A DNA stretch of 64,000 bases from Roseburia zhanii. GTDB taxonomy: Bacteria; Bacillota; Clostridia; Lachnospirales; Lachnospiraceae. The position numbers and the translations under genes were made by a program. This document shows positions 1 to 8,227 of the stretch, in pieces. Position 1 is the first letter of the stretch. The number at the start of each line of letters is the position of its first letter. The notes beneath the pieces are model-generated. The model searched no databases. It was not told where the DNA came from and saw only the letters and a program-made list of their open reading frames with translations. The DNA lies in contig NZ_JACOPH010000010.1 of NCBI RefSeq assembly GCF_014287635.1, forward strand, positions 1 to 64,000, given 5' to 3'.

Positions 1-125
1 GAATATCCATGATTTATGGCCAAGGGGAATGACATAGACTTAGAAAATATCTCTATGAAGAAATGAAAATATGAGAAAAAGCGAGTTAACAAGAGAAAAA
101 CAAAGATTATTATGGGAGGACAGAT

Positions 126-407
126 ATGAGTGTTGTTATCGTAGGAGGGCATGACAGGATGGTCTGCCAATATAAAAAAATCTGTAAAGAGTTCAAATGC
201 AAGGCAAAAGTGTTTACACAGATGTCTGCAAATTTAAGCAGTCAGATCGGTTCACCGGATCTGATCATTTTATTTACGAACACCGTTTCACATAAAATGG
301 TTCGCTGTGCAGTTGCCGAAGCAGAGAAGTGCAATGCAGATATTGTAAGATGCCATACAAGCAGCGGAAATGCATTAAATGAAATCTTAGAGAAAGCCTG
401 CTCATAA
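126..407 (+). CDS. DUF2325 family protein
   Basis: A 93-residue protein starting at an ATG preceded by GGGAGGA. It opens with a hydrophobic strand and glycine turn (SVVIVGGHDR), then shows alternating strands and helices of a small Rossmann-like fold, including LIILFTNTVSHKM and a conserved-looking DIVRCHTSSGNAL near the C-terminus. This pattern is typical of DUF2325, small proteins of unknown biochemical role that are common in Firmicutes. Length matches the family. It stands alone; the DNA just after the stop carries three 11-bp direct repeats. The family call is confident, the function unknown. The first 125 bases of the window hold no gene I can support, only possible tail codons of an upstream gene. 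Confidence 0.8.
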   Translation: MSVVIVGGHDRMVCQYKKICKEFKCKAKVFTQMSANLSSQIGSPDLIILFTNTVSHKMVRCAVAEAEKCNADIVRCHTSSGNALNEILEKACS

Positions 408-412
408 GAAAT

Positions 413-445
413 ATTCTGAAATTATTCTGAAATTATTCTGAAATT
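413..445. repeat. three tandem 11-bp direct repeats
   Basis: The unit ATTCTGAAATT occurs three times in perfect tandem directly after the DUF2325 stop codon. The 11-bp period is close to one helical turn, so it could be a phased binding site or simple slippage. No function can be assigned. Confidence 0.8.
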
Positions 446-497
446 GTTAAAAAATTATGAAAAATAACGGAAAAGATTTACTTTAACCTATTCTTGT

Positions 498-525
498 TAT
501 ACAATATAAACATACATATTGTATA
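498..525. promoter_or_regulatory. palindromic operator upstream of alcohol dehydrogenase
   Basis: TATACAATAT and its exact reverse complement ATATTGTATA are separated by 8 bases, 50 bases before the alcohol dehydrogenase start. A further ACAATATAACAATAC follows. A perfect 10-bp dyad in this position is best read as a transcription factor site. It does not match the Rex consensus well, so the regulator is unknown. Confidence 0.6.
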
Positions 526-574
526 GAATCAGACAATATAACAATACAAGGAAGATTAAAGGAGGTAGTTTCCA

Positions 575-1792
575 ATGGCAAGATTTACATTACCGCGTGA
601 TCTCTATCACGGAAAAGGTGCACTTGAGGCTTTAAAATCATTTCAGGGTAAGAAAGCCATGATATGTGTTGGCGGTGGTTCTATGAAACGGTTCGGATTT
701 TTAGACCGTGCAGTAGACTATTTAAAAGAAGCAGGTATGGAAGTAGAATTGTTTGAGGGGATCGAGCCGGACCCATCTGTAGAAACAGTGATGAAGGGTG
801 CAGAAGCAATGCTCCGCTTTGAACCGGACTGGATCATTGCAATGGGCGGTGGTTCACCGATCGATGCAGCAAAGGCAATGTGGATCAAATATGAATATCC
901 GGATATTACCTTTGAAGATATGTGCAAGGTATTTGGTATACCGAGCTTAAGAAAGAAAGCACATTTCTGTGCGATTTCTTCTACATCGGGAACAGCTACA
1001 GAAGTAACTGCATTCTCTATCATTACAGATTATGAGAAAGGTATCAAATATCCGATTGCAGACTTTGAGATCACACCGGACGTTGCGATCGTTGATCCTG
1101 ACTTAGCAGAAACCATGCCGCAGAAATTAGTAGCGCATACCGGAATGGATGCAATGACACATGCGATCGAAGCATATGTATCTACTGCTAATTGTGACTT
1201 TACAGATCCGTTAGCATTACATGCGATCAAGATGATCCAGAATGATCTTGTCGATTCATATAACGGAGATATGGCTAAGAGAGATGCAATGCATAATGCA
1301 CAGTGTTTAGCTGGTATGGCATTCTCAAATGCCCTGCTTGGAATTGTACATTCCATGGCACATAAGACCGGTGCAGCGTTTGCAGATCATGGCGCACATA
1401 TTATACATGGCGCAGCAAATGCAATGTATCTGCCGAAAGTTATCGCATTTAATGCAAAAGATGAAACAGCAAAGAAACGTTATGGCGATATTGCAGATTT
1501 CATGGGATTAGGCGGCAATAGCTTAGATGAAAAAGTAACATTATTGATCGATTATCTTAGAAAGATGAATGATGATCTTAAGATCCCGCACTGTATTAAG
1601 AATTATGGTGCAGACAGCTATCCGGCAGAACAGGGATTTGTACCGGAAGATGTATTCTTAGAAAGACTGCCAGAGATTGCAGCTAATGCGATCTTAGATG
1701 CCTGTACAGGTTCGAATCCTCGTCAGCCGAGTCAGGAGGAGATGGAGAAACTGTTGAAATGCTGTTACTATGATACAGAAGTGGATTTCTAA
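575..1792 (+). CDS. iron-containing alcohol dehydrogenase
   Basis: A 405-residue group III (iron-type) alcohol dehydrogenase, which would reduce an aldehyde to an alcohol (such as butanol or ethanol) with NAD(P)H in the cytoplasm as a fermentation sink. The nucleotide-binding GGGSPIDAAKAMW lies near residues 91-103. Metal ligands are visible in GMDAMTHAIEAY (D192, H196) and in two His residues near 260 (VHSMAHK) and 280 (HGAANA). Length is normal for the family. The start ATG follows GGAGG at good spacing. It is monocistronic: a 28-bp palindrome lies upstream and a strong terminator downstream. Substrate and cofactor preference cannot be read from the sequence. Confidence 0.93.
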   Translation: MARFTLPRDLYHGKGALEALKSFQGKKAMICVGGGSMKRFGFLDRAVDYLKEAGMEVELFEGIEPDPSVETVMKGAEAMLRFEPDWIIAMGGGSPIDAAKAMWIKYEYPDITFEDMCKVFGIPSLRKKAHFCAISSTSGTATEVTAFSIITDYEKGIKYPIADFEITPDVAIVDPDLAETMPQKLVAHTGMDAMTHAIEAYVSTANCDFTDPLALHAIKMIQNDLVDSYNGDMAKRDAMHNAQCLAGMAFSNALLGIVHSMAHKTGAAFADHGAHIIHGAANAMYLPKVIAFNAKDETAKKRYGDIADFMGLGGNSLDEKVTLLIDYLRKMNDDLKIPHCIKNYGADSYPAEQGFVPEDVFLERLPEIAANAILDACTGSNPRQPSQEEMEKLLKCCYYDTEVDF

Positions 1793-1820
1793 GCAAACAT
1801 TAAAAAGTGTTCACATATGG

Positions 1821-1856
1821 ACTGCATCCGGAACATATTCCGGGTGCAGTTTTTTT
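1821..1856 (+). terminator. rho-independent terminator of the alcohol dehydrogenase
   Basis: A 13-bp stem ACTGCATCCGGAA / TTCCGGGTGCAGT with a 5-base loop is followed by six or more T residues, 28 bases after the stop codon. Confidence 0.92.
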
Positions 1857-1943
1857 CGGAGGCGGAATACGGCCGAAAAAGACATCATTTAATGCCGTCA
1901 TTATAATATGGCAGAATAGTTATCAAAAATCCCGGGTTATTTC

Positions 1944-1972
1944 TTGCATAATCAAAAAAAACGTGTGATAAT
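1944..1972 (+). promoter_or_regulatory. promoter of the first chemoreceptor gene
   Basis: TTGCAT and GATAAT separated by 17 bases lie 40 bases before the chemoreceptor start codon. This is a good vegetative sigma-factor promoter match; no flagellar-type sigma element was seen. Confidence 0.55.
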
Positions 1973-2011
1973 AGTAAGAGAACGTTCATACTTGTGTAAA
2001 GGAGAAGTGAT

Positions 2012-3424
2012 ATGAGAAAAAGTATCGGTAAGAAGATCACGGCATGGATCACGTTATTAGGTGTGTTTATGATCTTGATTTGTGTATTGGATTTGGGGGC
2101 ATTAAACAAGATAAATCAGTACAAAGTAGGGATTGTACAGAATGTGGAAACGATAAAAACCGCAGGGAGCGGTGGTGATGCGGCAGATCTGGCAGCAGTG
2201 CAGGAGAGTACGGACTATCTGTTAGATAGGATAGGTATCCGGATCGAAGGGACGGTGCTGTTCAATATCATTTTGATCGTTGTTGCAATCATGATCTATG
2301 TGGTAATACTGATCGTTATCCGGCAGACAATAACGAAGCCTGCACAAGATGCCAGCAGGCATTTAGGCGAAATGGTGGATAAAATAGAAAATGACGAAGG
2401 GGATCTGACACAAAGACTTGCAGTACGATCTAAGGATGAGATTGGTCAGATGGCAAATGGGGTCAATGAATTTATCGCACAGTTACAGGGATTGATGTTA
2501 AAGGTACAGGAAGAGTCAGCAAACATACTGCAGTCAGTATCGGAAGTATCCTCGCAGGTCAGCGATTCAAACCAGAGTGCACTGAGTATTTCTTCTGCAA
2601 TGGAAGAATTAGCAGCAAGTATGGAGGAGATTTCTGCTACAGTAGAACATATCGCAGCAGGAACAACAGAGATTTTAGGCAGTATTCAGGACATCAGTAC
2701 ACGGGCAGACAATGGTGCAGAAACGATCGCTTCCATCAAAGGACATGCTGAGGAACTGCATACACAGACGATAGACAGCAAGGAAAAGACTACGGCTATA
2801 TTTGAGGAGATCAGCAGAGTATTAAATGCATCTGTGGAAGAAAGTAAAAATGTAGAAAAGATCAACGAGCTGACCGGAAATATCTTAGATATTGCAAGTC
2901 AGACAAATCTGTTAGCATTGAATGCATCGATCGAAGCGGCAAGGGCAGGTGAAGCAGGAAAAGGATTTGCAGTTGTAGCAGACGAGATCCGTAACCTTGC
3001 AGATAACAGCAGAGATACCGCAAATGATATCCAGAATATCAGCAACATGGTAACAGGTGCGGTTGATGCACTTGCAGGCAATGCAGAGAAGATGATACAG
3101 TTTATCTCAGAGCATGTAATGAAAGATTATGATGGTTTTGTGGATGTGGCAGACCAGTATCAGAATGATGCAGATGAAATGAACCTGATTCTGATGGATT
3201 TTGCAAAGAAAGCATCTACAATCGCAAATACCATGACAGAGATGGACAGCGGTATCCGTAACATTTCCGTTACGGTAGATGAGAGTGCAAATGCCGTCAC
3301 GCAGGTAGCCAATGATACAGCAACACTTGTCAACGCTATGTCACAGATCCAGACAGAAACAGATCATAATCAGGATATCTCTGTTAAATTGGGAAATGAA
3401 GTAAAACGTTTTAAACAGGTATAA
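2012..3424 (+). CDS. methyl-accepting chemotaxis protein
   Basis: A 470-residue transmembrane chemoreceptor that would pass ligand signals to CheA/CheW and so steer flagella. A first membrane helix spans about residues 12-32. It is followed by only about 50 extracellular residues and a second helix near 83-105, so the sensor part is very small. A HAMP segment (QTITKP...SKDEIGQM) and a long coiled-coil signalling domain follow. The highly conserved hairpin tip is present ([35 protein letters not shown]). There is no sizeable periplasmic ligand domain, so it may sense membrane state, or signal through partners. It is monocistronic, with its own promoter and terminator. A second receptor lies at 17561-19312. 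Confidence 0.93.
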   Translation: MRKSIGKKITAWITLLGVFMILICVLDLGALNKINQYKVGIVQNVETIKTAGSGGDAADLAAVQESTDYLLDRIGIRIEGTVLFNIILIVVAIMIYVVILIVIRQTITKPAQDASRHLGEMVDKIENDEGDLTQRLAVRSKDEIGQMANGVNEFIAQLQGLMLKVQEESANILQSVSEVSSQVSDSNQSALSISSAMEELAASMEEISATVEHIAAGTTEILGSIQDISTRADNGAETIASIKGHAEELHTQTIDSKEKTTAIFEEISRVLNASVEESKNVEKINELTGNILDIASQTNLLALNASIEAARAGEAGKGFAVVADEIRNLADNSRDTANDIQNISNMVTGAVDALAGNAEKMIQFISEHVMKDYDGFVDVADQYQNDADEMNLILMDFAKKASTIANTMTEMDSGIRNISVTVDESANAVTQVANDTATLVNAMSQIQTETDHNQDISVKLGNEVKRFKQV

Positions 3425-3443
3425 GGAATCAACCGTATGGAAG

Positions 3444-3492
3444 GACATCGGTATTCACAGACATTATGTTTGTGGGTGCAGATGTCTTTTTT
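3444..3492 (+). terminator. terminator after the chemoreceptor gene
   Basis: A 16-pair imperfect stem from GACATCGGTATTCACA to TGTGGGTGCAGATGTC (one mismatch, several G-T pairs) is followed by six T residues. Confidence 0.88.
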
Positions 3493-3658
3493 GGATTATA
3501 ATAGCAAATTACAATAAAACTCTTATTTTATACGCAGAATGAGTATATTATGTGCAAATCGAACATGGAAAATAATAGAAAAACCCTGCGGTGATATAAT
3601 TAATCTGTAATTGTCTGGCTTTTTGAAATACTTTACAGATGATAAATAAGGAGAATGT

Positions 3659-4357
3659 ATGTTACAGATAGCCATTTGTGATGATGTAGTAGAACAGACT
3701 CTTGTGTTACAAAATTATGTACGTGAGTACTGTGAAAGGAGAAAAATAGAATATAAATTGTATATTTATACGTCAGGAATCGAAATGCTCGCTGATGCAG
3801 AGAAAATGGATATTGTTTTCTTAGATATTGAAATGCCAAATTTAGATGGGATCGAAACAGGCAGACAGATACGGAAGAAAAATAGTGTCTGTCGGATCAT
3901 AATGGCAACCTGTATGGTCGAGAGGATGAAAGAAGCCTTTTTCATTGAGGCTTTTCGTTTTATTGTCAAACCATTTGATCAGAAAGAGGTGGAAGAAGCA
4001 TTAGATGCCTGCATGAAAAAGATATTAGGAAGCAGGAGTATTTTATTGTATCTTAATCGGAATATCTATGAAGTTCATCAAAGTGAAATTCAATATATTA
4101 TCACCTATGATAGTGCGTGTGAATACAGAGTCAGGGACAAGATGCTGAGAAGTGAAACTTCTTTAAGAGAGCTAGAAAGCCAGCTTGATAACAGACTCTT
4201 TTTTCGTGTGCACAGAAAATATATTGTGAATATGGCGCATATCCGTTCTTACAAAAATGGGCAGATCCAGATGAAAGATGTGAAACTGCCTGTTTCAAGG
4301 AGAAGAAAGAAGGAGTTCGAACAGGCATACATGGAATTTGACTTGAAATATCGTTGA
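3659..4357 (+). CDS. LytTR-family response regulator (AgrA-like)
   Basis: A 232-residue response regulator. The receiver domain (about residues 1-120) shows the acidic pair in AICDDV, phospho-acceptor D56 in FLDIEMPNLDG and the conserved Lys in FIVKPFD. The C-terminal third, with HRKYIVNMAHI and a basic end, is a LytTR DNA-binding domain, which binds direct repeats of about 9 bp two helical turns apart. The gene overlaps the downstream kinase by 4 bases (ATGA), so the pair is co-translated. Two LytTR-type boxes lie at the end of the kinase gene in front of a tiny ORF, a likely target. No cyclic peptide precursor or AgrB-type protease is nearby. Confidence 0.92.
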   Translation: MLQIAICDDVVEQTLVLQNYVREYCERRKIEYKLYIYTSGIEMLADAEKMDIVFLDIEMPNLDGIETGRQIRKKNSVCRIIMATCMVERMKEAFFIEAFRFIVKPFDQKEVEEALDACMKKILGSRSILLYLNRNIYEVHQSEIQYIITYDSACEYRVRDKMLRSETSLRELESQLDNRLFFRVHRKYIVNMAHIRSYKNGQIQMKDVKLPVSRRRKKEFEQAYMEFDLKYR

Positions 4358-5661
4358 GGTGGAATATGCAGATTTTAATACTTTGTGGAATTTATGCAGT
4401 GGAACTGTTTTGTTATCAGTTGGGATTGCGGATTTTATTTGAGGTTCAGTTAAAGACGAAGGTATGGATGTTTGTAGGGCTGGTATTGCCGGTGCTGATC
4501 GGGGTGATGGCGGTGGATGCATCGGGGAAGAATGTGCTGGTGTCTTTGGTAGTGATCGCAGTTACGTTTTTGACTGTTGAGGGCAGAGTGCTGGAAAAAG
4601 GAGTGCGTATTATTTTGACACTCCTGTTATTGATGTGTGTAGAAGAAGTTTTTGCATATATTTGTAAAGAATTCGTTGTGTTTCAGAGTGCATACCGCAT
4701 TAACATAAATTACTTGAAAATTAAGTGTTGTGCAGGGATTGGGACGCTGTTGCTAAATCAGATTAAGTTGAAAATAGTAAAAAATGAAAAGATACATATA
4801 AACTCGATGATTTATTTTGTATTGGGTATTATCGTGTTTTCAATGATGACCTGTTTAACAGCTTTGAATTATACAAAAACCTTACTTAAAGATACAAATT
4901 TTAAAATGTTCTGCAATATATTAGATATTGTAATTTGTTGTGGAATATTCTTATTGATTGTTTTTGTTGTATATATTAAAAATACTCATGAACGCATGGA
5001 ACGTTTACTTAAAACAGAGCAGTTAATGAAAGAATCGCAGGTAAACTATTATAAACAGCTTTTGAAAAAAGAAAGTGAAACCAGAAAATATAGACATGAT
5101 ATGGTGAATCATCTGGTATATTTGCAGGAAGTTCTTAAGAACGATCAAGTGGAGAATGCCAGAAAATATGTAGAAGATATTTTAGGTGGGTTTAAACGAA
5201 TCCAAAATACCTATTATGTAACTGGAAATGAAATGGTCGATACGATCATGAATTATTTTTTAGGAATGCTGCCGGAGAGTGTAGATATAGAAATTCATGG
5301 AAAGTATCCGGTTGAACTTGCCATGGAAGACATTGATATATGTACAATATTTGCCAATGTCTTTCAGAATGCAGTAGAAGAAATTATAGAAAATCCGATA
5401 CAAGAGGCGGCAGTAAAAGTAGAAATCACAAAGGGAAAACAGTATGTGGAATATAAAATCAAAAATTCCATATATACAGATATTGTGATTGGCAGAAATG
5501 GTCTGCCAAAATCAGAAAAGAGTGATAAGAAAAATCATGGAATTGGTATGGTGAATGTGAAAGAAACCATAGAAAGGAATGAGGGAAGATTTCAGTGGTG
5601 TCAAAAAGAAGGATTTTTCTGTGTGGTACTTACATTACCGATAAAAAATATGACCGCTTAG
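4354..5661 (+). CDS. GHKL sensor histidine kinase (AgrC-like)
   Basis: A 435-residue membrane histidine kinase partnering the overlapping LytTR regulator. About six hydrophobic segments fill residues 1-205, with no sizeable extracellular domain, as in AgrC-type peptide receptors. A linker coiled coil follows. The phospho-acceptor is H248 in YRHDMVNHL, typical of the HPK10 class. The ATPase domain shows the N-box FANVFQNAVEEI and the G-box GIGMVNVKETIERN near the end. The family usually detects extracellular peptides; the ligand here is unknown. The stop codon region overlaps the first of two LytTR-type DNA boxes. Confidence 0.9.
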   Translation: MRWNMQILILCGIYAVELFCYQLGLRILFEVQLKTKVWMFVGLVLPVLIGVMAVDASGKNVLVSLVVIAVTFLTVEGRVLEKGVRIILTLLLLMCVEEVFAYICKEFVVFQSAYRININYLKIKCCAGIGTLLLNQIKLKIVKNEKIHINSMIYFVLGIIVFSMMTCLTALNYTKTLLKDTNFKMFCNILDIVICCGIFLLIVFVVYIKNTHERMERLLKTEQLMKESQVNYYKQLLKKESETRKYRHDMVNHLVYLQEVLKNDQVENARKYVEDILGGFKRIQNTYYVTGNEMVDTIMNYFLGMLPESVDIEIHGKYPVELAMEDIDICTIFANVFQNAVEEIIENPIQEAAVKVEITKGKQYVEYKIKNSIYTDIVIGRNGLPKSEKSDKKNHGIGMVNVKETIERNEGRFQWCQKEGFFCVVLTLPIKNMTA

Positions 5662-5681
5662 GGGGAAAAGTGACCGTTTAG
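5653..5681 (+). promoter_or_regulatory. tandem LytTR (AgrA-type) binding boxes
   Basis: ACCGCTTAG and ACCGTTTAG form a direct repeat with 11 bases between (20-bp period), embedded in a longer repeat TGACCGYTTAGGG. The second copy fits the AgrA consensus ([TA][AC][CA]GTTN[AG][TG]) at every position and the first has one mismatch. The first box overlaps the kinase stop codon. The repeats face the 19-codon ORF at 5764. Core promoter elements between them are not clear. Confidence 0.65.
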
Positions 5682-5763
5682 GGTGTTATCCTAGTGCAGA
5701 GAAATATGAACATCTACTCTATTTATGTAGCTTTGAAACAGGTGATAAATAGAGGAGGGTGTC

Positions 5764-5823
5764 ATGTACAGTATAGTCGCTTTAACTATATTAGATGAGT
5801 TATTTAGATGGATTTTTGGTTAA
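5764..5823 (+). CDS. 19-residue hydrophobic/amphipathic peptide
   Basis: A tiny ORF encoding MYSIVALTILDELFRWIFG, preceded by AGGAGGG at the right spacing and followed after 19 bases by a strong hairpin. The peptide is very hydrophobic, with charged residues D, E and R clustered at positions 11-15, suggesting a membrane-active amphipathic helix. It lies directly behind an Agr-like two-component system and two LytTR boxes, which resembles the layout of agr targets such as delta-haemolysin-like peptides. It is too short for the cyclic peptide precursors of agr systems and has no internal Cys. Chance ORF remains possible; the ribosome site, operator and terminator argue against it. Confidence 0.5.
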   Translation: MYSIVALTILDELFRWIFG

Positions 5824-5842
5824 TTCAGTACAGAATCATACG

Positions 5843-5880
5843 AGGTGTCTGCATCAGCAATGAAGCAGACACCTAAATTA
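5843..5880 (+). terminator. hairpin terminator of the small peptide gene
   Basis: A perfect 10-bp stem AGGTGTCTGC / GCAGACACCT with a 12-base loop is followed by AAATTATTTTA. The T tract is weak but the stem is strong. Confidence 0.7.
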
Positions 5881-5909
5881 TTTTACATGTAAAATCGGGA
5901 GAGATACAT

Positions 5910-6527
5910 ATGACAACGCATGAAGCCAAAGAAATCTATTTAAATTCGGATTGTTCATATTTTTTGATGTGTACAAATGATTATTCGGGATATATTGAGT
6001 ACCGGCAGTTAGGACTGCAAAAGGCACAGGAAGAAGTCTGGAAAAATGAAAAGCTGCAGATGCTTTCCATGGAAATCAAAAGAACCGGAGATTACAGGCT
6101 CTTTCGCAGAATGTATGAGATTGCAAAAGAATTTCATGATCATGAAAAGTTGAATATCATGTTAGATGCCCTTTCAAGGATCAAAAGTCCGATGACACCG
6201 GAGCAGAGAGTGGATGTTGCAGAAACGATTTTAGGAAGAAAGTTTATGCGTGTGAGAAGCGGGCTGATCTACTGGGCATATGATACCGGACAGAAAGGAA
6301 TCGCCATTTTGTTAGCAGATGCAGTGATCACTTATTTGAATCTTTCGACTGTGACATCTGTCGATTTAGATAAAAGGATTCAAAAAGGAAGAAGGCTCTG
6401 CCATAAGATCACAGAAGAATTGAAATTGAATTTTTCGGAAAGAGACTTTGCAGAAGGGGAAGATTATTACAAAAAAGCATATGTCACAGAGAATGCAAAA
6501 CCGACGGATATCTGGAAGAGGGCTTGA
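5910..6527 (+). CDS. hypothetical protein, 205 residues
   Basis: I do not recognise this protein. It has no signal peptide or membrane segment and is rich in charged helical stretches, so it is probably a soluble all-helical cytoplasmic protein. Residues 1-60 contain aromatic and acidic patches (YFLMCTNDYSGYIEYRQLG). The middle (MYEIAKEFHDHEKLNIML) and the end (LCHKITEELKL) look like paired helices. The start ATG follows GGGAGAG. It lies between the small-peptide terminator and the AAA ATPase, separated from the latter by 237 bases, so it is probably its own unit. No catalytic motif was seen. Confidence 0.7.
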   Translation: MTTHEAKEIYLNSDCSYFLMCTNDYSGYIEYRQLGLQKAQEEVWKNEKLQMLSMEIKRTGDYRLFRRMYEIAKEFHDHEKLNIMLDALSRIKSPMTPEQRVDVAETILGRKFMRVRSGLIYWAYDTGQKGIAILLADAVITYLNLSTVTSVDLDKRIQKGRRLCHKITEELKLNFSERDFAEGEDYYKKAYVTENAKPTDIWKRA

Positions 6528-6638
6528 GGAACATGCTGATTTGTATGTGATATTAAATGATAGATCAAATAGATCCAAACCATGAAAAAATGCAAATTTG
6601 TTGATTTATGCATATTCAGTCAGGATATGTATAATTTA

Positions 6639-6660
6639 TCATAAATAGGTCATAAATAGG
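6639..6660. repeat. tandem 11-bp repeat upstream of the AAA ATPase
   Basis: TCATAAATAGG is repeated twice without a gap in the 237-base gap before the AAA ATPase gene. The rest of that gap is AT-rich with no clear ORF. The repeat may be an operator; no partner is known. Confidence 0.6.
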
Positions 6661-6764
6661 ATAAGCTCAATATAAAACAATAAAATGTTTAGGCATTGAA
6701 AATTAAAGCATAATACTGTAATATATGACTTGGGTAAAACAAAAAACTGGTTTGGAGGTATACT

Positions 6765-8027
6765 ATGGTATTGAATTATAAATTTGAAAATTTTCTGTCA
6801 TTTCGTGATGAAGTCGAATTTTCGATGTTAGCTCCAAAGACAAAAGTAAAAAATAGATTTCCTAATAATTATATTTCTGCAGAAAATGGAAGTGAGATAT
6901 TAAAAACGGCTGTGATTGTAGGGGAAAATGCAGGTGGAAAGTCTAATTTTGTTAGGAGTCTGGACTATTTTAAATCGCTTTTTAAAGATAATGAGGCTAG
7001 AACCTTTAAAGGACTGATAAATATTAATAATATTGAGGGAAACTGTCCAAGATGTTTTAATACGTGTTCAAAATTTGAAATTGAAGTTCTGGTAAATGGG
7101 GATTGTTTTTACTTATATCATTTGGAAATAGATTTTACAGGTATAGTAAAGGAAGTACTAAGTTATAAAAAAGGGTATAAGCAAAAATATCAACAGATAT
7201 TATCAGTCAGCCGAACAGAATTAGATTATAAGTGTAATGAAGCTGAATGTAAAGAAAGTTCCAGATGCAAGCCAAGTACATCAGGTACTTATGAATTACA
7301 AATTGAAGAATTTGATTCAGATTTAGAAGAACCATTGAAGAATGCCACACAAAATCAAAAGAATATTGGATTGTTTATTACAAAATTAGCAATATTGGGA
7401 AGTGAACACGCCATTCGATTTACTGAATGGATAAAACATGATCTTTGCCCAGAAACAAATGTGATCAATTATGATCTATATAAATCCATGCGTAATGAAG
7501 AAGAAGATCTTAGAATATTAAATGATGCAAGATATTTAGAAATATTTCGAATGATTGATTACAGTATCAGAGAGATTAAAGTGGATGAAGAAAAGCCATT
7601 TTCTAAAACGATAGTAATAAGAAAAAAGAAAGATGGAAGTATTTTTTCACGAGAGATAGGACATGATTCTAGTGGGGTCAGAGAGTTTTTTGCATGGGCA
7701 GTTCAGATATTTAAAGTTATTTATGAGAATAAGGTTGTTTTTGCAGATGAGATGGATAGAGTCTTAAATCCGGTACTATCGGATAGAGTCATTGCATTTA
7801 TCAATGGGAAAAAACATTATGGACAGTTTATTTTTACAACACATAATGTTTTACATCTGAATTTAAAGAACTATATGAAGGAACAGATTTATTTTATAAC
7901 AAAAGATGCGGAAAATCTTGAATCAGAGTTATATTCACTGGCTGATTTTCCAGAGATCCGTTATGAAACTACAAAAATATATGAATTTTATATGAAGGGT
8001 ATTTTAGGGGGAACTGCTGTTGAGTAG
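6765..8027 (+). CDS. AAA family ATPase (RloA/AbiL-type)
   Basis: A 420-residue ATPase of the SMC/ABC-like class found in phage-defence pairs. It opens with a typical FENFLSFRDEVEFSM. The Walker A is VVGENAGGKSNF near residue 50, and the late Walker B region reads VVFADEMDRVLNPVLSDRVI followed by FTTHNVLHLN (H-loop). A CPRC...C pattern near residues 90-105 and C-rich NEAECKESSRCK near 160-168 could bind metal. The codons are AT-rich relative to neighbours. A short out-of-frame ORF overlapping its stop encodes the start of an RloB-like protein, the usual partner, but this is truncated. The ATPase reads as intact; without RloB its activity is doubtful. Confidence 0.8.
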   Translation: MVLNYKFENFLSFRDEVEFSMLAPKTKVKNRFPNNYISAENGSEILKTAVIVGENAGGKSNFVRSLDYFKSLFKDNEARTFKGLININNIEGNCPRCFNTCSKFEIEVLVNGDCFYLYHLEIDFTGIVKEVLSYKKGYKQKYQQILSVSRTELDYKCNEAECKESSRCKPSTSGTYELQIEEFDSDLEEPLKNATQNQKNIGLFITKLAILGSEHAIRFTEWIKHDLCPETNVINYDLYKSMRNEEEDLRILNDARYLEIFRMIDYSIREIKVDEEKPFSKTIVIRKKKDGSIFSREIGHDSSGVREFFAWAVQIFKVIYENKVVFADEMDRVLNPVLSDRVIAFINGKKHYGQFIFTTHNVLHLNLKNYMKEQIYFITKDAENLESELYSLADFPEIRYETTKIYEFYMKGILGGTAVE

Positions 8028-8190
8028 AAAAATACGCAAGATAGAAAAACATTTTAAAGTTTTTTGCGAGGGAGATACGGAGTATCATTATATTGATGCA
8101 ATGAAAGTCAATATGATCTGGAATTGGGAAAAATTAGGGCGTAGAGGTTCAAATATAAATGAGTTTTTTGACGTTATCACAAGTTTTTAA
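8020..8190 (+). pseudogene. truncated RloB-like remnant
   Basis: A 56-codon ORF starting at TTG inside the last codons of the AAA ATPase gene (8-base overlap). Its KVFCEGDTEYHYIDAMKV matches the N-terminal strand and acidic motif of RloB-type TOPRIM-like proteins, which begin with a VCEGxxTExxYF pattern. RloB proteins are about 200 residues, so roughly three quarters is missing. The next gene starts 37 bases later. The simplest reading is a deletion that removed the rest of the partner gene. Confidence 0.6.
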
Positions 8191-8227
8191 TGCATATTCA
8201 AATACACCACCCAAGGAGCAATAGAAC

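Noticed and set aside
1..125. Short open frames at the left edge
   Set aside because: All are under 20 codons with no ribosome site or recognisable tail, so no gene is called.
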